Assembly (NCBI GenBank): GCA_008692225.1
Contig: VICG01000011.1
Span: 1,848,501 to 1,912,500, forward strand
Direction of reading: 5' to 3'
DNA length: 64,000 bases
Source: Monilinia fructicola
Taxonomy: Eukaryota > Ascomycota > Leotiomycetes > Helotiales > Sclerotiniaceae
Shown here: positions 35,003 to 50,784 of the stretch, one piece after another
Layout of the letters: each line of letters starts with the position of its first letter
Position numbering within the stretch: position 1 is the first letter of the stretch
The notes under the pieces: generated by a model
What the model was told of the DNA's origin: nothing
Database searches by the model: none
What the model saw: only the letters and a program-made list of their open reading frames with translations
Made by a program: the position numbers and the translations under genes

Positions 35003-36639
35003 CTCGCTGTCGATCTTCGCGTCTATAGATGGATGTTTCTTTTGCGTGACACCGTTCTTGTGTATATCTAATATGTAATGTGAGCAAATATGAAACGTAG
35101 AGTGTACTTACCAGCAGCACCTGATATCTTCGTCCAATGCAAATTGTAGTCCAGCTACTTGTAACTCTAGCACTTTACTTTTTTAGTTTCCCGCTTGATC
35201 AATGTAGATAATGCTATGCCTTGTTTTTGAATTCTTCACCGAGCGCGGGGGGGCCACGAGGGTTTAAGTAATGGGGATATTGAGATCATGAAAGACAATA
35301 GCTTTGTGAAAGAAGTGACAAAGAAGAAGATGAAAGGATGAAAGGAAGAAGACAGGAAAGAGAAAAAGAAATAGAATTCCATTGTCACTAGACAAAGCCC
35401 ATTGTGAGATGAAAGAAATCCCAATCCGCCCAAAAAGGTTTATTGTGGGAAACCAGTCTTTCCATCATGCTTCACCCATCCATCCCTTTATCCACACGCG
35501 ACGACAAAGATAAAACAGCGAAGCTATTTCCATACACCCATCCTTTCAACGCACGAGCTAAACACCAGCTCAACGCTCAGCAAGATGGCAATAAAGGAGA
35601 CTCGTTCTCGGCTAATCGTAAGCAAGCAGCCGAGAGAAAACTTTCCGTTGGCTGAATGTCAGTCGTTTTATCAAGACATTGATACCGTCAAGGAGATAAT
35701 TCAAGCCAGAGATGATGTTTGTATTGATATTTGTACTCGTGACTTTACAACTTCATGACTTTACAACTTCATGACTTCACTACTTCATGATTCCACGATT
35801 TCATACTTATACATTGAGGTGCGGTAATAGATGTATCATTCATCCTTAGAACGATTCCAAAGGAAGGTATCTTCATGTATGAATCAAGCTTCCCAAACAT
35901 CAGTAATATATATATGTATGTATGTATATATATATATACCAGCACACCAAAAAAACATCTTGTCCCATGTTTCCAGGTGAAAAGCTGAGCTTTCAAAGAA
36001 TCAAAGATCAAGAGAACTTTCAGTATTGGCGAGGTGTTTGACATTGTCACCAACTCATGTAACAACAACTTCCCAAGTGAAGTCTCAAAACTTTCCTATT
36101 CTGAACCTGAATTATTTTAACAGCACTTGCTGATCAGATGAAAGTATTGGCATCATTTCATCATTTCAACATATGATAAGGGAATATCACATACATAAAA
36201 TCATCACTCGATTCAATCAGTCAATGATAACTTTGAGGCACGCATAATCGCATTATTGTATATACTATGCTATGCTACGCCAGTAAATGAATATGGTATC
36301 AGTTGAGCCCAAAGAGCCAACATTTCCCAATCTCATCTTGATCATTAATCATCCCCTCGACCGTTATTAAGATATCTGGCTTTTATAAAACCTAGGAGCT
36401 CAGCCACTTCTACAAAAGCTTTTTAGGGCACCCGATGAGTATAGAGTGATGTAGAAACGTGAAAAACACGAACCATAAACACCAATGCTAATCAGAAAAG
36501 AAACACGCGCTAAAAACAAAAATAATGACAAAGGGTGGTGAATTATGCACATAATCATAATTCAAAGTAGGTATTATGATCCTCGCAAAGATACAAAGAT
36601 CATTGCTTTATCCCGAAATTTATTCCTCTCTACAACGTC
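35003..36639. other. Intergenic
   Basis: 5' region of the amidoligase gene plus about 1.5 kb with no supported gene. A CTTCATGACTTTACAA-type short repeat is at about 35738-35790 and a TATATG/TATA microsatellite at about 35907-35938. Confidence 0.45.
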
Positions 36640-37351
36640 TTAGAGCATCAAGCCAAAGATACCAAAAACACCTGCGGCGAAGATACCGGTACCATATTCC
36701 CGACCAATGTTCAAAGCTGAAGCGGCAGCGGAGGAGGTAGCAGCGGAGGCGGTAGCGCTAGTTGCGGTGGAAGATGAAGTTGCTGTTGCGGATGCACTTG
36801 AAGAAGCGGCGGAAGAAGTGGCAGCAGGGACGTACTTGTCTGGGTCCAATTTGCCGCAGTTCTTAGTCTCGGCTTGAGTGCAAAGCTTTTGGCGCGGCGG
36901 CGTCGTTCTCTCCTGCGGCAATACAGTCCTGGTAGATCTTCTCGCGCAGATGAAGGTTGGCATGGTTTGAAGGTAGTATTGAAGACCTGGTGTAGAACCG
37001 TTGGACGAGCATGTGCAGGTGTAGTTCAAGGTGGACTATAGAGGGTTGCCAGTCAGTATATTACTTATCTTGATATCAAGCAATCAAGTTTGACGCGACC
37101 CAGGTTTTACTTACAGTGTCACAGGTATTCGAGTCATAATCACCTGAGCACAAGGTACCACACGTATTGATCTCACCAGTACACCATTGAGCTGTAATTG
37201 ATCAGTATAGATTCAAGATTTATCGAGGAGATTCAAAGAATGAACTCACATCTCAAAGAAGGATCGACGGTATTTGGGTCAATGGTATTGTTGGCATCAT
37301 TAGCTGCAACGGAGCAACCATGGCAAGACCGACGATGGACTTGATAAACAT
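36640..37351 (-). CDS. DUF7707-like GPI-anchored surface protein (frameshifted)
   Basis: Cys-rich secreted protein predicted to be attached to the membrane or wall by a GPI anchor. The ATG at 37351 opens a hydrophobic leader (MFIKSIVGLAMVA). Exons 37250-37351, 37115-37191 and 36640-37035 are separated by introns 37192-37249 (GTGAGT/ACAG) and 37036-37114 (GTAAGT, CTGAC, TAG). Conserved core: NNTIDPNTVDPSLR, QWCTGEINTCGTLC, DSNTCDT, LNYTCTCS, CIAAGENDAAAQKLC. Then a Ser/Ala/Thr-rich stalk and a hydrophobic GPI-type tail (YGTGIFAAGVFGIFGLML). Single-base slips are implied near 37311 in exon 1 and in a short block at about 36893-36945, where about 15 codons are read out of frame. Role unknown, presumably at the cell surface. 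The DUF number is from memory of the family pattern, not a search. Confidence 0.7.
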
Positions 37352-41716
<4,365 letters not shown>

Positions 41717-42114
41717 CCGTAGAACCTGGTTATACCGGATAAAGAATTTCAGCTAATAGATCCAGTATAACCAGGATTCTAGTATAATCAGATACATATA
41801 AAAAAGTTATACAGGATTATATAGATATTGTACAAATTTAATACAATATTATAACAGATTTATACAATTTATACAAATTAGAATTTTGATAAGATTATAT
41901 AATTTTTTTTAATAAATTATTATATATTAATTAATAACTCTATATAAGTTTATATCAAAATACTTTAGTTATACTAGAATTTTGAAAAATATAATAGTTT
42001 TCGTTATAAGCAAAAATTCTATTACTTTTATATAAAATCAAGTGAAATTGAAAAAAATTCCGATATAATTAGAGTTCCGATATAAACTAAGTCCGGTATA
42101 ACTAGGTTCTACTA
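41717..42114. mobile_element. Short TIR element (MITE-like), TA target site
   Basis: A 398-bp AT-rich element bounded by TA on both sides (41715-41716 and 42115-42116). Ends are inverted copies of GTAGAACCTRGTTATACCGG (R = G left, A right). Subterminal copies (CCAGTATAACCAGGATTCTA) are also present. There is no ORF. TA duplication plus this TIR is characteristic of Tc1/mariner-pogo (Fot1-like) non-autonomous elements; the family assignment is inferred. Confidence 0.75.
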
Positions 42115-43435
42115 TAATATAGTATTATATACTCGCTTGTTTCTTTTTTATTCTTTTTATCTTTTATTCTTTTATTCTTTTATTCTTTTATTCTTTTATT
42201 CTTTTATTCTTTTATTCTTTTATTCTTTTATTCTTTTCTTTTATTCTTTATTCTTTATTCTTTTTATAATCATTTATTAATCCATTAATGAATCCACCCT
42301 TTGATTTCGTAAGAAGGCGAAGATTTAATATCTATATATAGTGCCCTTTATAAATCTATAGCTTTATTTATATAAAAGTTTATAAAGCTAAAATTAAATT
42401 ATTTAAGACTATTTAATAAGATTATATTACTTCGAATTTTAAATTATACTATTATCCCTAAGGGTTTTTTTAATAATAATAACGATAATGATTTTTTAAT
42501 TTATAATTCTTAATCAAATATAACTTTATAATATAATATTATTCTTTATTTAAGCTAGACTTTGATTTTATATTATTTTTCGAGAAAATATTTATATTTT
42601 AAATAAGTCGCCTACCTTACTTCTCGCCACTCCCCCCCATTTGGCTAGCATTTCATATCAAAAAAACGGCTATTTTAATCTAATACTTTTAAAAAAGGAT
42701 TAAGTTTAGGTATAATAGTCGATATAAAAGGAGTTGATAATAAAGCTAATACCCTTAATATATCGATAAGATAACGTTATTAATTTTATATTATTAATAT
42801 TATTAATAAAAGCGATTAAAATAGTATTAATTATAAATAAATAATATTAATTAGTTTAATAAAGATTAGCTTTTATTATAATACGTATTCTACTATTAAG
42901 AATAGATTATAAAAAGTAAAGGAATATTTTATATATAATAAGAGCTTATTTATTTATAGAATAATAAAAGGAAAAAGATTTTAAGATTAATATAAAAAAG
43001 GCTTTTTAAAAAAAGAAAAATAATTTTTTAAAATTTTCAAGATTTTAAGATTTATAGATATTAAAATCGCGAATTAGGGTTTATTTAAAGAAGCCTAGAG
43101 TTACTTATAGCGTTTTTTTATTTAAATAAATAGTATCTTATTCTAAATAAAATAAAAGAGTATACTAGAATCGATAATATACATATATACCTTTATTTTA
43201 AAATACTTTTTAAGATTATATAGAAAAACTAAAATACTATAGGATTTAAAGATTTAGGATTATATATTCGAAAGTAAAAAAACTTTTTTAACCTTTCTTA
43301 TATGGGAGTCTGTATATAACAATCTTCTTAGTTTAATACATTCTCATATCCCTAAGGAGGTTTAATAGGATGTAAATCAATATTACTACTATTATTATTA
43401 CCTTTTGATCCCGTTGCCCGGTAACTCCGACGCAG
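42115..43435. other. AT-rich decayed block with (ATTCTTTT)n
   Basis: An 8-bp array ATTCTTTT (about ten units) at 42159-42237, then more than 1 kb of extremely AT-rich DNA with stops in all frames. Some minus/plus readings vaguely resemble a transposase helix-turn-helix (near 42890), but too degraded to name. Consistent with a RIP-mutated transposon. Confidence 0.5.
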
Positions 43436-44945
43436 CAACAGCGACAGTGTCATAGTGCCCAGCTGAATTCTACTCGCGAAAGTGGACGGATGGACGGGCG
43501 CGGACAGTTAGGAGAACGGCACGAGACGAGACGAGACAAGCAAGACGAGGGCCGGCAATTTATAATGCGTGTTGTGTTTATTGAAGATCTTACCATGGTA
43601 TACTATACTATGCTATGGTATGCTATGGTATGTTATACTATACTATACTATGCTATGCTATGCGATACTATGGTAATGCGAAATGACAGGTAGATAGGTA
43701 TATAGATATATCAGCGACGAAGTAAAGTGAAAGTAAATGGAAGTAAAACAAGTTCTAAAGCAAAGCGAAGCCACTTGAAGTAAGGGCCGGAGAGAAACAC
43801 CACATGATCAGAAATCCCAGATTTAGATTTGAGTTTGGTTTTGGCTTTGGCTTTGGCTTTGGCTTTGGGCTCAAGGGTGAACATCGGGATTACGGCATAC
43901 TCTGATTACTGTACTCCGTACCGAAGAAAAGTTCTGGGTGAGCTGAGCTGAGCTCGTGCTGTGCAGGCTCTGTGCTTGGATCTGGTGCGAATATTTTGAC
44001 AGAGACACTGATGGGTCGAATGAAAGGAACGGAATGGGATGCAATGGAGATATATCTATCTTACATATATTCCGCATTCTGTTGATTCTGTCTTTGACTT
44101 GATTTTTGTATTTTTTTGGTCTTTCCTTGCAACAGCTTTTCTCATCACGTGATTGATTATATGATCGGCGCATTGAATCAGGTCCCCTACTAAGCACGCG
44201 AGGAAGAGATCGCACCAATTAACAGAGAAGAAAAATTGAGCTAGAACAAGAGAGAGAAAGCCCTTGGACTCTTCGGCTCCCCTTTGAACTCCTCTCCTCG
44301 TCCTGGACACGTGACAAGCCGGACTATAACACACCAAAATTCCCGAGCCCTCGTTTTTCAGCTCCATGCCTCTCCACAACCGCCGTAGCAAGCCCAAAAA
44401 TGTGGCTTCTCCCAGTATATCAAAAATCGCCATTTCAGCCCGATTCGCTTTTCCGCCATTTGCGTACATATATCTCGATCGCCACTCGTGAGTCAAATTC
44501 CATAATTGCGAATGGCACTCTTGCGATCGATCAGTTCTTCCTTCATCCCTCGGTTATTCCTGAAATCTTGCGATCAGGGCCTCGAGAACAACAATGCTTG
44601 CTGCCTCCTGGGGAGTGTTTGCTGGGCAAAAGCGGTTTGCGGGGACGGGGGGGGGCGGAGGGAGGGTCGGAAGAGGTATCAAAGGCATCATTGTGACGCA
44701 ATGAAAACATAGGTGACTGACTGAAACCATGCATGCATACACTTCCAGCCCGCTGAGTATCTCGTTTGTTCTTTTCCTGCGGCGCGCGTAGACCGATGAT
44801 CGGATTGCATGATGTTTTGTCTACTCTTAGTTCCGGGTCACAGAAATGAATGCGGGGAATGGAGAGGGTAGGGCCGGGAGATTGGCATCACTGGTGCAGA
44901 AGCTAGAAGCTCTTCTTTGAGAAGCGGATTTGGGAGAGTGGCCCA
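43436..44945. other. Intergenic with short repeats
   Basis: A pentanucleotide array (TATGC/TATAC/TATGG) at 43596-43674 and a TTTGGC hexamer array at 43841-43868. One TACTCCGTA lies at 43912-43920. CACGTG occurs near 44310 and TCACGTGA near 44146. No gene supported. Confidence 0.45.
43596..43674. repeat. Pentanucleotide microsatellite (TATRC/TATGG)
   Basis: About fifteen 5-bp units of the form CTATG, CTATA or GTATG in mixed order. Confidence 0.85.
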
Positions 44946-45151
44946 TCATCATTAATAACTGTTGGTATAAACTTGGTCAGTTAAAGTGTAAGTACTTAAT
45001 CCTTTTGTTGGTATATCATCGTTGCTTATTCTCTATGTAATCTATGGAATGGACAGGACTGACTTTATAGACGTCCTCGAGGTGCTAGTACGCCCAATAC
45101 GGTTAGACGTATTATTCGTACAGCAACTCAATATCACATGATCCATTTTCC
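44946..45151. mobile_element. Retroelement-like repeat, copy 1 (uninterrupted)
   Basis: About 205 bp shared with sequence at 59358-59484 plus 60660-60736. Read on the minus strand it begins near GATCATGTGATAT and includes GCTGTACGAAT, a TATA-like TCTATAAAG and an end near CCAACA. This is reminiscent of an LTR (TG...CA) but not proven. It abuts the PKS pseudogene exactly where KR-domain homology stops. No element interrupts it, so it serves as an empty site for the TIR transposon in copy 2. Confidence 0.6.
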
Positions 45152-48100
45152 GACAATAAACCTAGAGCTATGGAAATGGTCTTTTGACCTTGCGATATTG
45201 CGGTGGCGGGCGAGGAATCGAGATGTGTGTTTCCTGCAGCGTAGTCGCTTGGCAGGAATCCGATGATGCCGGAGATAGTTGAGAGAGAAGAAAGAAGCAA
45301 GATCGTTGGACAAGATTGTGTGTAGATTTCAGGATCCGAAAACTTTGGCGACATGGCCTTGTGCCATTGAGAATAAGTCATGGATGAAGGTTGAGTCTGA
45401 AAGTACCATGGAGGCTGAATGCAGTCTTTAATGGGGGTCATGCGAGAGCTCAGATGTTCTAAGGTTTTGCGAAGTGCCGCAGAGATGTTATGTCACAGAT
45501 GGGGGTGGCGATGTTCACACCGAAAGTAGAGATTTCAGATGAATTCCTGTGATCCGGCAGCGTTGGGACCGCTGCGGGACAGGGAGGCGAGGGTTTTGGC
45601 GCCCCGACTGATCATCCAGCGGGCAGTTGCCTATCGATACTTCCAGGCCACTGGCTATTACGTACATGGCATCGTGGCGGAGTGAGTACCTGGGCTCGCG
45701 TTTTGATAGCAGTGCGATCTCATCAGAAGGAGTCATTTCAAACATCATGTCATCGAAAGCTTGGCTTTCATTTCTCAAGGCTAAAATCTCATTCGCCTTG
45801 GAAACCGGAAAACTTTGGGTTAGTCTGGTCACGCTCCTGGGCCATCAAAATCTTCAAACAGCTCGACAAACTTTTTAAGGCAGTCTTGGGGCTGGTCAGG
45901 CTTCGATCTCATCCGTATTTGAGATTGAAAGCAGATAGATTCGCGCCTCGTTTTACAGGATGCGTAGGCAGTTCGTTGTTGGCTGCAAAGAAGAGTTTAC
46001 CGATATTAACGAATCTAGCTGGAGCAAATTCCACAAAGCAAGGAACTTTTTTCTTGTTAAACGAGTCATGATTGAAACCTACCTCTAATCCTCTATTACC
46101 GAGTCGATCCATTGCCGTGAAAATGTTCTCTTCCTCATTATAGTGCAAGATATTCGGCTAAAGTATCTTTCGAATATCGGCAGTAATTTTGACGAACATC
46201 TCGGCGCCGAAATACCGTGAAATTTGTATAGTGACATTCTTCAGACGAGTTTTTCATTCAAGAAAGCATAGGTATACCGGACTTAATCGTCAGAATCACT
46301 AAAGAGTAGTTATAGTGGATCGATATCACCGGAAAGAATTACGCCGAGGCTGCGCTTGGTTTGGAAAATTAGTCTTCCACAGCCGCTCACTGCTTCAACA
46401 TGTTTAGTAAAGTTCTCTGAAGCATAATCATCTTCCAATAGTCTCCTAGTCATATCGTTCTCTCTCTATTCTAAAGGTAATTTGTTGAGGTGGCGCTCAG
46501 CCCATAAGGCAGACCTTTGAGGTACGGCCGTGGGTATGACTTTATGGTAGTTTTCAAGGTTTCGGAGATGAATATTAACGCGGTGATTTTCAGATCCTTA
46601 CTGATTGGTATCTTTGAGGACTCATCATGCTTTGGTATGTTTGTAACACGGTTGCATAGAGCAATTATGCCATAATGGTTTAACATATTTGTATCTGGCA
46701 ACCATGATAGCAAGTGGCATATGGATTCTTCAACTTGATCAGCATCTGTTTCTGAACATTTCTCAACGACTGACATCCAAAGACCATCTATTTTTACCAA
46801 GATTCTTGTTTCGTTTCTCGTTAAGGGCCAATGCCGAGGATTCGGTGATAGTGTCTGAGCCTGAAGTCATATTCAAGTTGCTCGCAACGACAGAACAGGC
46901 TTTGATAGCCCTGCTTTCCGATTTTAAGGCCGCTTTTGTTGATGCTTAAGCTGTTGCAATGGCTTCCGTCGAGTTTGTGTGCGGCTTATCTATAATCGAC
47001 GCAAGCAATTGATGGCTTGCAAAAGATTGACATGCGCGAGCATGTTTTTGACCCAGTAGCTACCTATTCGGAGATCTTTGGCTTTCATTCGATCCCCAGT
47101 CACAGACGATATCATTATTGGCTGGAGCTTGTTCAATGACGGAGCTGTTATTTCTTTCATATATTCAATAATATCAAGATACTTGGTAGTTCTGGGAGCC
47201 ATTAGAGGTCAACGATAAGCGACGTTGACTTGGAGTTTCTTGGCAAAGACTTTTGCCGCAAATAACATGTATTCCCATGATGCTGACTGTTTCTTATCAC
47301 CCGACACAGTTATGCTACTCTGACTATTGATGCAGGCAACAACAAGAGTATGGTGTTTATATTGGAGTGATATGGCATGGAGGTATGGCTGGATCTCTGT
47401 TTCGGATAACTAGATGGCCATCATTGCACGACAAGGGTACTTTGAGTTGTTTTGCAATTCAGCGGCTAATAAACCTCTGCAGTAGGCGAATCTCATTACA
47501 TATCGTAGCGACAGCGCACAAATGGAATAACTGATGCCTAATTAGTCATATCGTAAGAATAGAAGCTTTGAATTGCTTACGCAGCTACAATTTCTTCAGA
47601 AGAATATCCCACAAGGGTATCTGGCATAATATTCATATTTCTGAGAAGCTTGGTATATGCCACTTGTATAGCTGTATAGAGAGGCTGCTGTATTCTGGGT
47701 GATTTATGTTAGACTGTCCTTTGGACTTGCGGAGTTCGTCTGTTCACATAATCAGATACAAGATTCATAAAAGATGGAATATGTCCGGAGAATACATGAC
47801 TTCCCCTGCCCTAACGATAGCCTGGCATTCTAGTCAGTATATCTCACTACTTTGAAATCAATAAAAAGAAACTAAAATTAGACTAGGATTTAACATGCCA
47901 TTTCTGCTTCTCCCGTTCTCAGATCTCGACAAGTCATATCTGGAGCAACCTAGCTGCTTGAGCAAGCTTTATCGATGTTCGCACTTGCACCAGGAAGATT
48001 GAAAAACTAACTGATTCTATTTTCATACATGGACAAAGTAGTTACATCAGTAGCCGCATAGCCGAGTCATTGGTCGTGGTCTCTCACCTACATACCTCTC

Positions 48101-48365
48101 CATTCAGTTGTGAAACATCCAGTATAAACGGATATTTTTGACCCGACGATCATCTGTAGAGGATAGGCCAGCTAGCAATTGATTAGCATGTATCAAGCAG
48201 GCAGAGAAGTCTTTTGAGGGGCTTGCAACTCTCTAGAGCTCGGTAGGTAGTCTCCAGAAGACCACGCTGCAAAGGATCCATACCCATTGCCTGTTGTTCT
48301 GAGACCGAGGAAAAGAGCGCATCAAAAGCTGCAGTACTGCGCTTGAGAAAAGTCTTCAGGTCCAT
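45112..48365 (-). pseudogene. Highly reducing polyketide synthase pseudogene
   Basis: A decayed type I reducing PKS about half the length of an intact gene. In coding order: ketosynthase start (FDALFSSVSEQQAMGMDPLQ, GLLETTYRALES) at 48365-48183; SVYTGCFT near 48130; the active-site region NLPGASANIDKACSSS at about 47953-47998. Acyltransferase follows: the nucleophile motif degraded to GYSSEE (47592-47609, normally GHSSGE) and its C-terminal part SSVTGDRMKAKDL, SYWVKNM (47202-46990). Then methyltransferase-type linker sequence (46800-46471), and ketoreductase fragments (RYSLRHDAMYVIASGLE at 45832-45515; MTYSQWHKAMSPKF and DYAAGNTHLDS at 45441-45112). In-frame TAG at 48007-48009 and 47950-47952 and TAA at 47890-47892 interrupt the KS. 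The KS C-terminal half and much of the central region are missing. Non-functional. Confidence 0.85.
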
Positions 48366-48535
48366 TCAATGCGATCCCACCTAATACTGATCATGTGATG
48401 TCGTGAACTTATTTAGCAACCGGTATCTAGGGTGACGAATACTTTCAAGACATCTAGATCGCTAAACCAATGCAGTCTGTGGTGCCAGCCAGATTCGAAA
48501 AACCGTGTGATCCACGGATATATATGTTATGAAGA

Positions 48536-48961
48536 TCAAATACTGTTAGGTGAAGAATGCGAGGGGTCAACATCCCTGTGCTGTGTTGTAAATGGGTATC
48601 CAATCGCTTGTAAGCTTAGTTCTTTGAACCCAGAGAGCTTGTAGCGCCCTTTTGGCGCAAAGTTTCCGGTTAGGACTGCGAGTTTGATGGCATGGATATG
48701 GAGGTTTCCGGCTGACACTTTCACCCTCCAAATGTAGTGGAACCTTCACTGCTTTGGAAAACTTGAAATGAAGTGAATGGCTTGGGCAGAAGGGTATTTG
48801 TAAGATCCATAATGCCAAAATACGAGTTGCGAACCAAGAACTTCTACACACAGATGAAAACCATCAGTATCACCGGTATTGTTTACATATTGAATCATAG
48901 TATCAATAGAATCAATCCGTGACTTTTCATACGAAAACTCCAGCGGCCATTCATATTTCAA
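48536..48961 (-). pseudogene. Possible decayed ORF of unknown identity
   Basis: Two minus-strand frames in sequence (48961-48746, starting MKYEWPLEFSYEKSRIDSID; then 48724-48536, VSAGNLHIHAIKLAVLTGNF) are protein-like and could be one gene split by a slip near 48735. No family recognised. It lies just upstream of the PKS remnant, on the same strand. Confidence 0.22.
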
Positions 48962-49504
48962 AGATTTCTTGATGTAAGAGCAAAATTAGACCATAGATGA
49001 ATTGATTTTCCGCTGGTCGCAAAGTATACAGACACTGTAGGCGATCAGTATGTGGAATAATTTTTAGATGATTTCTCTTTTTCTAGGAAACAATAAAGGT
49101 AACCTTTGCCGTACAATGGCTCGCTCTACTCTGTTCTGCTTTGTGGTGGGATACACAAGGAGGTGTGTGGGCGAAAGCCTTCACACCCCACTTCGCAGTG
49201 GTTGGATTCAGAAACTACCACATAGCCTGCCTCTTTGCTTGTATGATTTAAATACAATTGAACATCTGTTGAGATAGGTTATTGAAGCAGCGTAGCTTCA
49301 GGCTCTTTTGGCCCGCCAATGCAACTCAAATTTGATGTCAAAGTGAGATTGCTCGAGTAAGCTCGAAAGAGCCCAAGGATACTTCATCTATGCAGAGTGA
49401 GACGGTTTCTTCTAGTGATCAGAATTCCTATATTTTATTCTTCCAAAGCTCTCAACCTGTTCACAAACCGTGAAGATCCTGTCTTCGGCTCGTTTTACCA
49501 ACCA
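48962..49504. other. Intergenic
   Basis: Between the decayed ORF and the receptor gene. A 69-codon frame at 49068 has no motif. Divergent promoter region by position. Confidence 0.35.
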
Positions 49505-50784
49505 ATGTCAACTATGGAAGACAGTGCAAATCTATCTCAGGGTTTCCGCCACGAATACTCTGGTCATAAGCTAATTGCTTGTGCCGTTGCATTCATACCT
49601 CTTAATATCATCTCCGTATCAATGCGCTTTTTTGCTCGATATCTGAAAAGGGCGCCTATAGGGCTCGATGACGTCCTCGTTGTCCCAACCTTGATACTAT
49701 GTCTAACGTTGTCTATCCTTGCTATTTGTAAGTACATATATACAGAATGATCATGTTAGGGGTGCTAGTCAGTATACTGACACTGCAATGAATCCTTAGG
49801 TATTGTAAGATTTGGAGGAGTCGGTTATCACATGGAAGTTATAGACGAAAAGAAGTTTGTTATCTGGCGCAAAATTACCTTCAGCACACCTTCGATCTAT
49901 GTGTGGGCGATTACGTTTCCTAAGCTTGCTATCCTCGCAATGTTCCTCCGTATATTCACCAAGGGGCTCTATCGTAATACGGCCATAACCATCGCCACCG
50001 TTCTCATAGCCTCTGCCATTTCGAGTACACTCGTGAGTCTTTTCGGGTGTAGACCTATCTCATCCTTTTGGGATAAAAGCATACCAGATGGGCATTGCAC
50101 TGTTGATTCTGCAAAATTCTATTTGTGGGCGACAATACCCAACATTATTACTGATATAGTGATGCTCATACTTCCGCAACCGATGATTGGAGATTGCACA
50201 CGACACGTTCCGTGAAACTCGGGTTGAGTCTTACTTTCTTCACTGGCAGTGGTGTAAGTAGACAGCACAATAAACACTTGGATATTTCTTGACTAATGCC
50301 ACAGTTACCTGGTAGGGGGCTGATAGCTTCTATATTGCGGTTCTCTCAATTTGCTCGGGCAGACCTAATTGAAGATGGAACATGGACTTCGGCGTCTCTC
50401 GAGTGTTATACGATCATGGAACCTTCCATGTACTTGTTGGCTTCATGCCTACCATCAAGTAAACCAATACTCACACAAATTCAATTATCTCTAGGCTCAA
50501 GCAGATTCTCCGCTTTGAAAGCCTGGTCGCCGATGAGTATCTGGAAAGCTCAAGCAAGAGGCACAAGGGACTCGCTTCGTTCACAATTAGACGACAACAC
50601 ATCCGAGACAGAAATGAGACATCTAAAATCTTCTACAGCTGATAATGAATCTCAACTCAATGTGATCACGAACCATATCAGGATCTTCTCAATCACGTCT
50701 GAGGGTAGCTCAAAGATGCTCAAGCCAAGCACCAAAGGTCACGGTACTGCCACACCCAATTCTGATCATCGCCTGCATTACTGA
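49505..50784 (+). CDS. Seven-helix Fung_rhodopsin (PTH11/SAT4-like) membrane protein (one apparent frameshift)
   Basis: Predicted plasma-membrane protein of the fungal rhodopsin-like family, often called PTH11-like receptors; members also sit in secondary-metabolite clusters. Seen: extracellular N-terminus; helix 1 LIACAVAFIPLNIISVSMRF; the family RFFARYLKRAPIGLDDVLVV loop; GGVGYHMEV; TFPKLAILAMFLRIF; FGCRPISSFWD with the conserved Cys; ATIPNIITDIVMLILPQPMI; C-terminal helix EPSMYLLASCLPS; then a polar cytosolic tail. Exons 49505-49727, 49800-50253 and 50305-50784; introns 49728-49799 and 50254-50304 have GTAAGT donors. After PQPMI one missing T (TT at 50187-50188) is implied, giving exactly 386 codons. 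The next ATG, 9 nt downstream, is an equally possible start. It is flanked by two dead metabolite genes but has itself kept its reading frame apart from that slip. Confidence 0.82.

Noticed and set aside
44162..44320. CACGTG/TCACGTGA sites as a defined regulatory element
   Set aside because: Isolated E-box-like words with no adjacent supported gene; too common to call.
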